Shown: positions 51,912 to 60,285 of the stretch, in pieces
Position numbering within the stretch: the first letter of the stretch is position 1
Layout: every line of letters starts with the position of its first letter
NCBI RefSeq assembly: GCF_001905905.1
Contig: NZ_LIVT01000009.1
Span: 1-64,000 of the forward strand
DNA length: 64,000 nucleotides
Source of the DNA: Streptomyces sp. CB02366
Lineage (GTDB): Bacteria > Actinomycetota > Actinomycetes > Streptomycetales > Streptomycetaceae
Reading direction: 5' to 3'
Program-made: the position numbers and the translations under genes
Notes under the pieces: generated by a model
Told to the model about the DNA's origin: nothing
The model's input: the letters and a program-made list of their open reading frames with translations, nothing else
The model's database searches: none

Positions 51912-54599
51912 GTGCTGTGGGAGCGGGACGAGGTACTGGGCACGGCCGCCGCGGCGGGGGAAGCCGCGCGGGCGGGCAACGGACGCTGGATGCGGGTCAC
52001 CGGGGCGGTGCCCGGCATGGGCAGGACCGCCCTGCTCGACGAGGTCGTACGACGGCAGACCGCCGACGGCATGCGTGTCGAGCACGCGCGCGGCGCGCCC
52101 GAGGAGGCCGCGTTCCCGTACGGACTCGTCCGCCGGCTCTTCACCGAGGACATCGGCGGCGTCCCCTTCGCCACGCCCACCGGACACGGCGAGCAGTGGC
52201 TGTACCACCGGCTGGTGACCCGGCTGGCCCGCCTCGCCACCGAGCGCCCGGTACTGCTCGCGGTGGATGATCTGCACCACGCCGACGAACCGTCCCGGCA
52301 CTGGATCGGCTATCTGGCCCGCCGCATCGCCGAACTTCCCGTCCTCCTGGTGACCACCACCTGCGCGGGCTACACCGATCTCCCGGTGTTTCCCGCGGAC
52401 ACGGGCACATCCGCCGAGCTGCGCCCGCTCAGCGCCCCCGCGGTCGTCCGTATCGCGCGGGCGGCGGGTCTGAGCGCCCAGGAGACCACGACCTGTGTCG
52501 AGGCGGGTGCGGGCAATCCGGCGTTGGTGCGCGCCTTGGTCGCCGATCTCCGCGACGGACCGTTTCCCCGCTCGTCCCTGGCCCCGGTGCGCAGCCGCTA
52601 CCGGGAGACGATCAACGGCTGGATCCGGGGTCTCCCCGATCCGCGCTCGCGTCACGCCTGCTTAGCACTGGCCGTGGCGGCCGAGGGAGGGACAGCCCCG
52701 GGCCTCACCGACCGGGTCACCGGCCTCTGCCCGACCCGGCCCGCACCCGGCCCCCCGTCGATGGGCCGCCGCCTCGGCGCCCTGCTGCGCCACCCTCTCG
52801 CGAGGGAGGCCGTTCTCGCCGCCGCCGAACCCGAGGAGCTGGCCGCGCTGCACACCCGCGTGGCCCAGGTACTGGCCGAGGAGGGCGCGCCCGCCACCGC
52901 CGTCGCCGCCCGGCTCCTGTATGTGGACCGGCCCGGGGAGGCATGGATGGTCCGCTCCCTGGAGGAGGCGGCGGACGAGGCGCTGCGCGCGGGCCGGCCC
53001 GCCGAGTCCGCCGGGTACCTGCGCCATGCCCTGAGGGGGCCGCTCGCCCCGGACCGCCGCGCCGGTCTCGCGATGCGCCTCGGCGCGCTGGAGCTTCCCG
53101 GCAACGTGACCGCCGGAATCCGGTGGCTGCACACCGGACTGGAGCTCCACACCGATCTCCGGGAACGCGCGAGCGCCGCGAGCGCGCTCAGCGCCGGTCT
53201 GGTCGCAGGGCGGGATCCCGACGCCGCGTTACGGATCCTGCGCCAGGTCGGCCGGGCCGCCGACGACGAGCTCGTCCATGTGCTGCAAGCGCTCGGCGCC
53301 CTCGTCTCCTCGCACGAGGCCGAAGCCTGGCGCGACGCCGTCTCCGCGCTGCGCGCGCTCGCCCCGGTGGCTCCCCCCACCGTCGAGCCCCTGGTGTGCG
53401 GGCTGATCACCGAGTACGAGGCCGGGGCCGGACTCTGCTCGGCAGCCGAGGCGGTGGCCAGGGTCGAGCGGCGCCTGGGGGCGCCGGTGGACCAGCGCCT
53501 GCGGACCGCCTGGCTTGGCAGCGCGGCCACGCTTCTGCAGTGGGCGGACCGTCTGGAGGAGGCGCGCGCACTCGCCGCCCGGTGTCTGCCCTCCTCGCCG
53601 GTCCCCCCGGACTTGACGGACATGGGCCTCCAGTGCCTGCTCAGCGTACGGGCCGAGGCCGCGCTCTGGGCTGGCGAGTTCGGCCGCGTCATCGACGAGA
53701 ACGTCGCCTGGGTGGAGCTGTCCGCCGGTCAGGGCGTCCGGCTGCCCCATCTGGCGGCCATGGTGGCGCTCGCCCGGTCCGAGATCGGGGCGCGCGCCGA
53801 GGCATGGGAGGCGGTGGCCGTCGCCGGGCCGTCCGGCGCCGACACCTCCTGGGAGTGGAACGAACTCGGCTACGCGCGCGCCCGGCTCCATGAGGCGGAC
53901 GGCGACTGGCGGTCCGCCCTCGAAGGTTACCTGGCCTGTGGAGCCGGCCAGAGCGCCCGTGACTTCGTCAGCCCGATCGCCACACCATGGCGTTCGGGGG
54001 CGGCGCTCGCCCTGGTGCGGCTCGGACGCCGGGAGGAGGCGCGCGAGCTCGCCGAGGAGGAACTCCGCCACGCCCGTAGCTGGGGAACCGGGCGCACCAT
54101 CGGCCGGGCGCTGCGCGTTCACGCAGCCGCTCTCGGCGGCAGACTGGCCCTGGAATCCCTCACCGAGGCTGCGGAACTGCTCGGCTCGGCCCCCGCGCCG
54201 GTGGAACTCGTGGAGACCCTCGTCGATCTCGGTCGTGCCCGCCTCGACGCCGGCAACGGCCGCAAGGGCCGCGACACCCTGCGCGAGGCGCACGCCGTGG
54301 CGCTGCGGCTCGCCGCGCAGAAGTCGGGGGCCCGCCGTCTCCTGGACCTGACCGAGGAGGCCCTGCGCCGGGGCGGCGCCCGGAAGACCAACGACGGACA
54401 GGCGCTGACCGCGGCCGAACGGCGGGTCGCCGACCTGGCCGCCGCGGGACACACCAACGCACGGATCTCCTCCTCGCTGTGTCTCACCCGCCGCACCGTG
54501 GAGATGCATCTCACCAACGCCTACAGGAAGCTGCGGATCGCCCGGCGGACCCAGCTCGTGGCGGTGCTGGCGCGGGAGGCGGGCCCCGTGAGCGAGTGA
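51912..54599 (+). CDS. LAL-family (large ATP-binding LuxR) regulator with two TTA codons
   Basis: The preferred GTG start is 51912, after GGGGATCA. The protein has 895 residues: an N-terminal AAA/STAND domain (MRVTGAVPGMGRTALLDEV; Walker B VLLAVDDLHHAD), a long TPR-like helical middle and a C-terminal LuxR HTH (LTAAERRVADLAAAGHTNAR, then TRRTVEMHLTNAYRKL). The Walker-A lysine is replaced by Arg38 (GMGRT). Codons 251 (52662-52664) and 440 (53229-53231) are TTA, so translation should require bldA tRNA and be developmentally timed. It is the only pathway-type regulator beside the 35.7-50.5 kb cluster and is its likely activator. Confidence 0.85.
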   Translation: MLWERDEVLGTAAAAGEAARAGNGRWMRVTGAVPGMGRTALLDEVVRRQTADGMRVEHARGAPEEAAFPYGLVRRLFTEDIGGVPFATPTGHGEQWLYHRLVTRLARLATERPVLLAVDDLHHADEPSRHWIGYLARRIAELPVLLVTTTCAGYTDLPVFPADTGTSAELRPLSAPAVVRIARAAGLSAQETTTCVEAGAGNPALVRALVADLRDGPFPRSSLAPVRSRYRETINGWIRGLPDPRSRHACLALAVAAEGGTAPGLTDRVTGLCPTRPAPGPPSMGRRLGALLRHPLAREAVLAAAEPEELAALHTRVAQVLAEEGAPATAVAARLLYVDRPGEAWMVRSLEEAADEALRAGRPAESAGYLRHALRGPLAPDRRAGLAMRLGALELPGNVTAGIRWLHTGLELHTDLRERASAASALSAGLVAGRDPDAALRILRQVGRAADDELVHVLQALGALVSSHEAEAWRDAVSALRALAPVAPPTVEPLVCGLITEYEAGAGLCSAAEAVARVERRLGAPVDQRLRTAWLGSAATLLQWADRLEEARALAARCLPSSPVPPDLTDMGLQCLLSVRAEAALWAGEFGRVIDENVAWVELSAGQGVRLPHLAAMVALARSEIGARAEAWEAVAVAGPSGADTSWEWNELGYARARLHEADGDWRSALEGYLACGAGQSARDFVSPIATPWRSGAALALVRLGRREEARELAEEELRHARSWGTGRTIGRALRVHAAALGGRLALESLTEAAELLGSAPAPVELVETLVDLGRARLDAGNGRKGRDTLREAHAVALRLAAQKSGARRLLDLTEEALRRGGARKTNDGQALTAAERRVADLAAAGHTNARISSSLCLTRRTVEMHLTNAYRKLRIARRTQLVAVLAREAGPVSE

Positions 54600-54635
54600 C
54601 ACCCCGTTGCGTGCGGGCCCCCGCCGCACACCACA

Positions 54636-54667
54636 CCGAGCCCCGCCGGCGATCCGGCGGGGCTCGG
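54636..54667 (+). terminator. strong hairpin terminator of the LAL gene
   Basis: A perfect 14-bp stem (CCGAGCCCCGCCGG, 54636-54649, complement at 54654-54667) with a 4-nt loop lies 37 bp after the stop. Confidence 0.75.
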
Positions 54668-54771
54668 AGGTCTCATGAACGGCCGATCGCATCCGTGAGT
54701 GGTCCGGGCGGTGGCGGCGGGGCGGGAGCGCCGCACTCATCCCCTCGACGGGGCCACCCGGACCGGCACGG

Positions 54772-55737
54772 TCAGAACTTCGTCAGAGTGAAGGCGACCG
54801 TGGCGTTGTTCCCACTACCGCCCTGACGGGTGCAATCGAATCCGGACGGAGCGGTGCAGGAGTACCCGTTGCTGCCCGAGTAGGGGTTGTTCCAGTACAC
54901 CTTGACCTTGTTGGTCTCCCCGGACACATTGAAACTCACCTCGCCCTCCGTGCCGGTCATGAAGCCGTCGGACTCACTCTGCCAATTGCCGGAGACACCG
55001 GACTGGATGATGGAGGGCGGCAGCATGTTGGTGGACCAGATGCCCCAGTGCAGCTGCGAGGTGGAGCGAGTGAGCAGCCGCCCCGAGACATTGGTCAGGG
55101 TGACATTGGTGCTGCGCGCGGCGTTGGCTGTGGGCGGATTGGCCGCCGCGCCCCGGGCCTTGGTCGCGCCGGGCGCCCTCTTCGCTGCCGATGCCTTCTT
55201 CCAGAGGTCGAATGTCACCGAGGCGTTGTTCCCACTGCCGTCGTACTTGTCGCACTGGTAGCCCGCCGGAACGACGCAACTGTAGCTGTTGGATCCCGAG
55301 AAGGGGTTCTTCCAGTGAATGCGGACCTCTCCGCCCCCGGGGATCGCGTACGTCACCTTCCCCTCGGTTCCGGTCATGAAACCACAGGATTCGCTCTGCC
55401 ATATGGGCTGCGCGCCATTGGCGACGGTATCGGGCGGCAGCATGTCTGTCGTCCAGCAGCCGTGGGGCAGTTCATCCCATGTCTTGACCAGATTGGTCCC
55501 GGAATAGTTGATCAGTTTGACCTGGGTGGAGCGGGCCGCGGCGACACCCACCTGGTCCTTGGTCTTGTTCTCGGCCTTCGTGGAACGCTGTTCGGGAGCC
55601 GCCGCCCGAGTCCCGGGCCGCTCGTCCACGGCCTGCGCCGCAGGGGCCAGGGCGATCGCCCCGGCCGCCATCAGGACGGCGGTGAAAGCGCCCGCCGCAG
55701 CGCGGCGCACACCAGTGATGCGAGTCATTCTCTTCAT
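54772..55737 (-). CDS. secreted protein with two tandem cytolysin-like beta-sandwich domains
   Basis: This is a 321-residue protein from ATG 55737, with a signal peptide to about residue 36 (ALAPAAQA). Two copies of a roughly 110-residue domain follow, joined by an Ala/Lys-rich linker. Each has an N-terminal 'V-x-L-x-N-x-SG', then W-(T/S)-T-(D/N)-MLPP, WQSES-x-GFMTGTEG, W-x-NP-(F/Y)-SGSN and a final GSGNNA(S/T)V. The conserved 'ESxGFMTGTEG...NPxxGSNxYSC' pattern looks like aegerolysin/Bt ET79-type pore-forming or lipid-binding domains, but I hold this loosely. Each domain has one Cys pair that could form a disulfide. Monocistronic. Confidence 0.7.
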   Translation of the reverse strand: MKRMTRITGVRRAAAGAFTAVLMAAGAIALAPAAQAVDERPGTRAAAPEQRSTKAENKTKDQVGVAAARSTQVKLINYSGTNLVKTWDELPHGCWTTDMLPPDTVANGAQPIWQSESCGFMTGTEGKVTYAIPGGGEVRIHWKNPFSGSNSYSCVVPAGYQCDKYDGSGNNASVTFDLWKKASAAKRAPGATKARGAAANPPTANAARSTNVTLTNVSGRLLTRSTSQLHWGIWSTNMLPPSIIQSGVSGNWQSESDGFMTGTEGEVSFNVSGETNKVKVYWNNPYSGSNGYSCTAPSGFDCTRQGGSGNNATVAFTLTKF

Positions 55738-55825
55738 GGTTTCACCCATTCCGTTCGAGCGGCGCGGAGTGCGCCGCGCTGGTCCGGTTCCCTACGCACA
55801 GGCTCATGGCCCGACGCGAAGGGGA

Positions 55826-56128
55826 TCACTGGTAGTAGAGGTCGTATGTGTCGTACGGGGTGGCCTCGATCATGTATTGACTGGCCATTCCAAAGCCCAC
55901 CAGAGTGGCGTACGCGGCCATCGCCGCGAAGTATGAGGGGTAATTGCCGCCATAGATCCAGATGTTTGCCGCCGCCGGGCCTTCCCGGCCGGCGGGTGCG
56001 GCGGAGTCGCTCGCCCGGTCGGTGCTGCCGATCGATGCCGTGGCGGCATGCGCCTGAGCGGTTCCGCCGATCAGAACAGCGGACGCAAGCACGGCGCTGA
56101 CCGCGGCCTGCCGAATTCCTCTTCGCAT
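55826..56128 (-). CDS. small secreted protein, 100 residues, unknown
   Basis: The ATG at 56128 follows AGAAGGGA. The signal peptide runs to about residue 29 (GGTAQAHAA). The mature part, about 70 residues, is low in charge and ends in an aromatic-rich tail (IWIYGGNYPSYFAAMAAYAT, then YMIEATPYDTYDLYYQ) with nine Tyr. No cysteines remain in the mature protein. I do not recognise the family. It lies 88 bp upstream of the tandem-domain secreted protein on the same strand and may be co-transcribed with it, as a partner or surface protein. Confidence 0.65.
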   Translation of the reverse strand: MRRGIRQAAVSAVLASAVLIGGTAQAHAATASIGSTDRASDSAAPAGREGPAAANIWIYGGNYPSYFAAMAAYATLVGFGMASQYMIEATPYDTYDLYYQ

Positions 56129-56600
56129 GACAATCCCTTCTGGGCGCTCCATGGTCGTGGTCGGTCGCCCGCGGCTTGTGTGCCGCCGGACCACCGGACC
56201 TCGAAGTGCGGTGACGGTCACAGACTGGCATGCCGTTGCTACGCACGGGCATTGTGGAAAACCGCATACATACGGCTTCCGCCGCCCGCCGACGCCTCCG
56301 CGAGCGGGATGGCGTGGATTCCCGGCCGGCCGCCCCGGCGCCGTGACCCGCGGATGCGGTCGAGCCAACGGACGTCGACCCGGCCGGCTGCGGGCGCCCC
56401 GCTCCCCAACGGCGGCCTCGGACTTGCAGGTCGGGCGCAACCGGTCTTCGGTGAGGTTGAGCGGAGAGGTGAGGACGCGCAGTGACTTGCCCTGGGACCG
56501 CGGGCGCACGACGAGGGCGGATAGAGACCCCGTTCACCGCGGGCACATACGCATACACGGCCCGGGGTGACCAGGACAGCGAAGCAACAAGCGTTCTGAT
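56129..56600. other. intergenic, no supported gene
   Basis: Upstream region of the small secreted protein. Open frames are present on both strands, but none has a ribosome site or recognisable motif. Confidence 0.45.
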
Positions 56601-56639
56601 TGCACCACCACAGACACGCAGGCAGAGCCCGGGCCTGAA

Positions 56640-56960
56640 CGGCACGGCCCGGACGACGGGAGTCAGCAAAGGCGAACTACCGCTGTCACCGGGCATCTCA
56701 GCCGCGAGCATGCACGACAGGCTGGGCCTGAAGCCGCTCGTGCGAGGCATCCGCCCACCAACTCCCGGCAGAAACCGCGCCGTCGGCCCCGGCGAAACCG
56801 CACGCCGGCAAGGGGTACGCCTACGACCACCTGTGGCGATGGATCAGCAGCCGCGGCATCCGCCACCACATCGCCCCCAAGGGCGTCCAGTCCGCGCAGC
56901 GACTCGGCCGGCACCGATGAGTCGTCGACAGAACGATGTCCTGGCCGGCAGATCGCCGCC
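56640..56960 (+). pseudogene. frameshifted IS5-type transposase remnant
   Basis: Scrambled frames contain LSPGISAASMHDRLGLKPLV and RGIRPP, then in other frames HAGKGYAYDHLWRW and GRHR. These correspond in order to the IS5 motifs 'SxGISAANxHDSxxLxPLVxGIPP', 'LHADKGYDYxHLRRWL' and 'LGRHRW'. Several frameshifts and an in-frame stop are needed, so the copy is dead. Confidence 0.55.
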
Positions 56961-56999
56961 GGAAGCACCCTCCCTCGACTCACCCTCCCTCAATTCCCT

Positions 57000-57040
57000 T
57001 GGTCCAGACCTCTTGACGATTGGTCTAGGCCTTCTTAGGG
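57000..57040 (+). promoter_or_regulatory. chitinase promoter with 12-bp direct repeat
   Basis: Two imperfect copies of the chitinase box (TGGTCCAGACCT at 57000-57011 and TGGTCTAGGCCT at 57021-57032) lie 21 bp apart, on the same helix face. Between them is TTGACG (57013-57018), a good -35, with TTAGGG (57035-57040) about 16 bp on as a possible -10. Repeats of consensus TGGTCTAGACCA flanking the -35 are established for Streptomyces chitinase genes, where they mediate chitin induction, glucose repression and DasR-type control. Confidence 0.75.
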
Positions 57041-57151
57041 TCGCGGCAACACTGCGAGGATGCCGAGGAGAAGGCCAGGTGCTCGTGTCCGCGCAGGGTT
57101 GACGGGCCAGGGATTCCCCTGCCCTTGAAACCCCCCACTCATGGAGCAGCC

Positions 57152-59017
57152 TTGAGTACAGAAACACGATGGCGCCGAACGGGATCCTCACGGAGCGCTT
57201 CCCCCGGCAAGCGGGCCAAGACCATGGCGGGGGCCACGGCGCTTCTCGTGCCGCTGGCCGCCATGGTGGGCCTCGCGACCCCCGCGGAGGCCGCGACCTC
57301 GGCCACCGCGGTATACGCCAAGGCATCCGACTGGGGCAGCGGGTTCGAGGGCAAGTGGACGGTGAAGAACACCGGCGCCACCACGCTCTCCACCTGGACC
57401 GTCGAATGGGACTTCCCGGCGAACACCAAGGTCACCTCCGCCTGGGACGCCACCGTCACCAACTCCGCGAACCACTGGACCGCCAAGAACCTCGGCTGGA
57501 ACGGCACCCTGGCCCCCGGCGCGTCCGTCTCCTTCGGCTTCAACGGCTCCGGCTCCGGCGCGCCCTCCGGCTGCAAGCTCAACGGCAACCCGTGCGACGG
57601 CGGCTCCACCAACCCCGGCGACAACGCCCCCTCCGCTCCTGGCAAGCCCACCGCGAGCGACATCACCAGTTCCTCGGTGAAACTGTCGTGGGCGCCCGCC
57701 ACGGACGACAAGGGCGTCAAGAACTACGACGTCAAACGCGACGGCGCCACGGTCGCGACCGTCACCGGCACCACGTACACCAGTACCGGCCTGACCGCGG
57801 GCACGGACTACAGCTACTCCGTGGTGGCCCGCGACACCGCCGACCAGACGGGCCCGGCCTCGGCCGCCACGACGGTCCGTACCGCCGGCGGCGGTGGTGG
57901 CGAGAACCCCGGCGGTGACGGGAAGATCAACCTGGGCTACTTCACCAACTGGGGCTCCTACACGGTGAAGGACCTCGTGGCCTCCGGTTCCGCCGAGAAG
58001 ATCACGCACATCAACTACGCCTTCGGCAACGTGCAGAACGGCAAGTGCACCATCGGCGACGCGTACGAGGACTACCAGAAGCCCTACAGCGCCGCCCAGT
58101 CGGTCGACGGCAAGGCCGATGCCGCGGATCAGCCGCTGCGGGGCCACTTCAACCAGTTGCGCAAGCTGAAGGCGCAGTACCCGCACATCAAGGTCCTCTG
58201 GTCCTTCGGCGGCTGGACGTGGTCCGGTGGCTTCGGGCAGGCCGTCCAGAACCCCGCCGCCTTCGCCCAGTCCTGCTACGACCTGGTGGAGGACCCCCGC
58301 TGGGCCGACGTCTTCGACGGCATCGACCTCGACTGGGAGTACCCCAACGCCTGCGGTCTGACCTGTGACACCAGCGGCCCGGCCGCGTTCAAGAACATGA
58401 TGCAGGCCATGCGGGCCAAGTTCGGCCCGGCCAACCTCCTCACCGCGGCCATCACCGCGGACGGCTCCAACGGGGGCAAGCTCGACGCCGCCGACTACGG
58501 AGGCGCCGCGCAGTACATCAACTGGTACGACGTGATGACGTACGACTACTTCGGTTCCTGGGCGGCGCAGGGCCCGACGGCCCCGCACTCCCCGCTGACC
58601 TCCTACCCGGGCATCCCGGCGCAGGGCTTCAACTCGGCCGATGCCATCGCCAAGTTGAAGGCCAAGGGGGTCCCGGCCTCCAAGCTGCTCCTGGGCATCG
58701 GCTTCTACGGCCGCGGCTGGACGGGTGTCACCCAGTCGGCTCCGGGCGGTACGGCCACGGGCCCGGCGGCCGGAATCGAGCCCGGCAACCAGTACTACAA
58801 GGTTCTCAAGACGGCATGCCCGGCCACCGGCACGGTCGGAGGCACGGCGTACGCGCACTGCGGGAACAACTGGTGGAGCTACGACACCCCGGCGACCGTC
58901 GGCACCAAGATGGCGTGGGCCAAGAGCCAGGGCCTGGGCGGCGCGTTCTTCTGGGAGTTCAACGGTGACACGGCGAACGGCGAACTGGTGACGGCCATCA
59001 GCAGCGGCCTGAAGTAA
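57152..59017 (+). CDS. secreted GH18 chitinase (CBM2-FnIII-GH18)
   Basis: A TTG start at 57152 (five bases after GGAG) gives 621 residues; an upstream TTG at 57125 lacks a ribosome site. Domain order: signal peptide (to about 48, PAEAATS), family-2 carbohydrate-binding module (about 49-150, WDATVTNSANHWTAKNLGWN), fibronectin type III (about 165-245, SSVKLSWAPATDDKGVKNYD), a Gly-rich linker, and the GH18 barrel. The catalytic DGIDLDWEYP places Asp392, Asp394 and the acid Glu396. It should act outside the cell as a processive or endo-chitinase. The promoter repeat at 57000 and the terminator at 59032 show that it is transcribed alone. Confidence 0.92.
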   Translation: MSTETRWRRTGSSRSASPGKRAKTMAGATALLVPLAAMVGLATPAEAATSATAVYAKASDWGSGFEGKWTVKNTGATTLSTWTVEWDFPANTKVTSAWDATVTNSANHWTAKNLGWNGTLAPGASVSFGFNGSGSGAPSGCKLNGNPCDGGSTNPGDNAPSAPGKPTASDITSSSVKLSWAPATDDKGVKNYDVKRDGATVATVTGTTYTSTGLTAGTDYSYSVVARDTADQTGPASAATTVRTAGGGGGENPGGDGKINLGYFTNWGSYTVKDLVASGSAEKITHINYAFGNVQNGKCTIGDAYEDYQKPYSAAQSVDGKADAADQPLRGHFNQLRKLKAQYPHIKVLWSFGGWTWSGGFGQAVQNPAAFAQSCYDLVEDPRWADVFDGIDLDWEYPNACGLTCDTSGPAAFKNMMQAMRAKFGPANLLTAAITADGSNGGKLDAADYGGAAQYINWYDVMTYDYFGSWAAQGPTAPHSPLTSYPGIPAQGFNSADAIAKLKAKGVPASKLLLGIGFYGRGWTGVTQSAPGGTATGPAAGIEPGNQYYKVLKTACPATGTVGGTAYAHCGNNWWSYDTPATVGTKMAWAKSQGLGGAFFWEFNGDTANGELVTAISSGLK

Positions 59018-59031
59018 TCCCCGGTACGCCC

Positions 59032-59072
59032 CCGTGCCCGCCCGCCCCGAGAACAGGGGCGGGCGGGCACGG
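59032..59072. terminator. bidirectional terminator after the chitinase gene
   Basis: A 17-bp perfect stem (arms 59032-59048 and 59056-59072, 7-nt loop) lies between the convergent chitinase and hydrolase genes. Confidence 0.8.
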
Positions 59073-59108
59073 CGCTTTCGGGGCAGGCGGGACAGCCCTC
59101 AGGGAGTG

Positions 59109-60173
59109 TCATGAAGTGGCGTGACCGCCTCGGCCGAGCTTCTTGAGGAACCGTCTTTGGTCGTTCAGGAATCCGTCCGCGAAGAGCGAGCGGGGGGAGA
59201 AGACCGCGGTGAGAGTGATTCCGAGGTCCGACTGCTCGATGGACTGCTTGAGCAGGGAATGGGTCGCGTCCGGGTAACGCCTGACCGTCAACGCACCGTC
59301 TGCGTCCAGCACCTTGCGGTAGGTGCGCTCCGTGTCGGCGGTGTCCACGTTGACGTCATGGCCCGCGAGGGTCAGCAGCACCGGTACGCCGCGCAGGGCG
59401 CGGAGGTCCTGCGTGGCGTCCGCCGTGTAGTTCTTGGAGACGAAGCCCCAGCGGGCGGCGGTCATGCCGTCCGCGTCGCCGCCCATCGCCCCGACGTACT
59501 CCTCGAAGCTCGCGTGGCGTCCCAGCAGCCGGCGTGTGGTGTCGCTCTTGGCGACCTCCGCCTTGGTGCGGGCTGCTGATGCGCCGTCGGCGCGCAGCTC
59601 GGCGAGGAGGTTGTAGCGGCCCTGCTGGAGCCAGTTGACGGCGGGCGAGACGGCGATGACGAAGCTCACGGGCGTCTTGGCGGCGATCTTCGGCAGGACC
59701 CAGCCCGCCTGGCTGGCGCCCCAGAGTCCGATCCGGTCGCCGTCGATGTCCGGGCGGGCGCGGGCCCAGGCGATGGCGGCGGCCGCCTCGTCGGCCCGGT
59801 CGTCCATGGACTGGTCGAGCCAGTCGCCGGGCGCGCCCGCGACGCCGGGCTTGTCCCAGGACAGCGAGGCGTACCCGGCCTTGGCGTTCGCCTCCCACAT
59901 GGGCTTGTAACCGTCGTCGTGGGTGGCGTCGACGGGGCCGTCGCCATGGACGTACACGACCAGACCGTGGTGTTTGCGGCCGTCCTTGGGGACGGTCAGT
60001 ACGCCGTTGAGGGTGTGGCCGCCGTGGCGGATCGTGACCCGCTGCTCGTCCATGTCGTAGGAGTTCTGCCACAGCACCACACCGACGAGGCCGACGGCCA
60101 CGGTCAGGACCGTGACGAGTGACCACACGGTGATGCGGAGCCCGCGTCGTCGGGGCTGGGTCTTCGGACACAC
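59109..60173 (-). CDS. membrane-anchored alpha/beta hydrolase
   Basis: From GTG 60173 the protein has 354 residues; an ATG at 60221 would add 16. A basic N-terminus precedes one transmembrane helix (VWSLVTVLTVAVGLVGVVLW). The hydrolase domain follows: oxyanion segment VVYVHGDGPVD, nucleophile LWGASQAGW (G-x-S-x-x-G, Ser in GASQAG), acid LAGHDVNVD and His in YPDATHSLL. A helical cap lies between. It is divergent from the GNAT-PaaX gene pair over a palindrome, so it may be under the PaaX-like regulator. Substrate unknown; the family includes esterases and dipeptidyl-peptidase-like enzymes. Confidence 0.75.
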   Translation of the reverse strand: MCPKTQPRRRGLRITVWSLVTVLTVAVGLVGVVLWQNSYDMDEQRVTIRHGGHTLNGVLTVPKDGRKHHGLVVYVHGDGPVDATHDDGYKPMWEANAKAGYASLSWDKPGVAGAPGDWLDQSMDDRADEAAAAIAWARARPDIDGDRIGLWGASQAGWVLPKIAAKTPVSFVIAVSPAVNWLQQGRYNLLAELRADGASAARTKAEVAKSDTTRRLLGRHASFEEYVGAMGGDADGMTAARWGFVSKNYTADATQDLRALRGVPVLLTLAGHDVNVDTADTERTYRKVLDADGALTVRRYPDATHSLLKQSIEQSDLGITLTAVFSPRSLFADGFLNDQRRFLKKLGRGGHATS

Positions 60174-60211
60174 GGGAGGGCCGCCTCTGTTCGGGTGTGA
60201 AGCAGACACCG

Positions 60212-60253
60212 AAACTATCATCAGGAAAACGTTCGTTGTGAATCTGATAGTTT
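60212..60253. promoter_or_regulatory. perfect 9-bp inverted repeat in a divergent promoter
   Basis: AAACTATCA (60212-60220) and TGATAGTTT (60245-60253) are perfect inverted copies separated by 24 bp, between the start of the hydrolase (60173/60221) and the GNAT gene (60286). The half-sites are AT-rich against a GC-rich background, which makes chance unlikely. The most likely binder is the PaaX-like regulator encoded at 60918. Confidence 0.6.
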
Positions 60254-60285
60254 TGGTCTCGGTTGCGGGAGAGAGGAGGCACGGC

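Noticed and set aside
57188..58858. A 556-codon minus-strand open frame
   Set aside because: Antisense to the GH18 chitinase; Val/Gly-rich with no motif.
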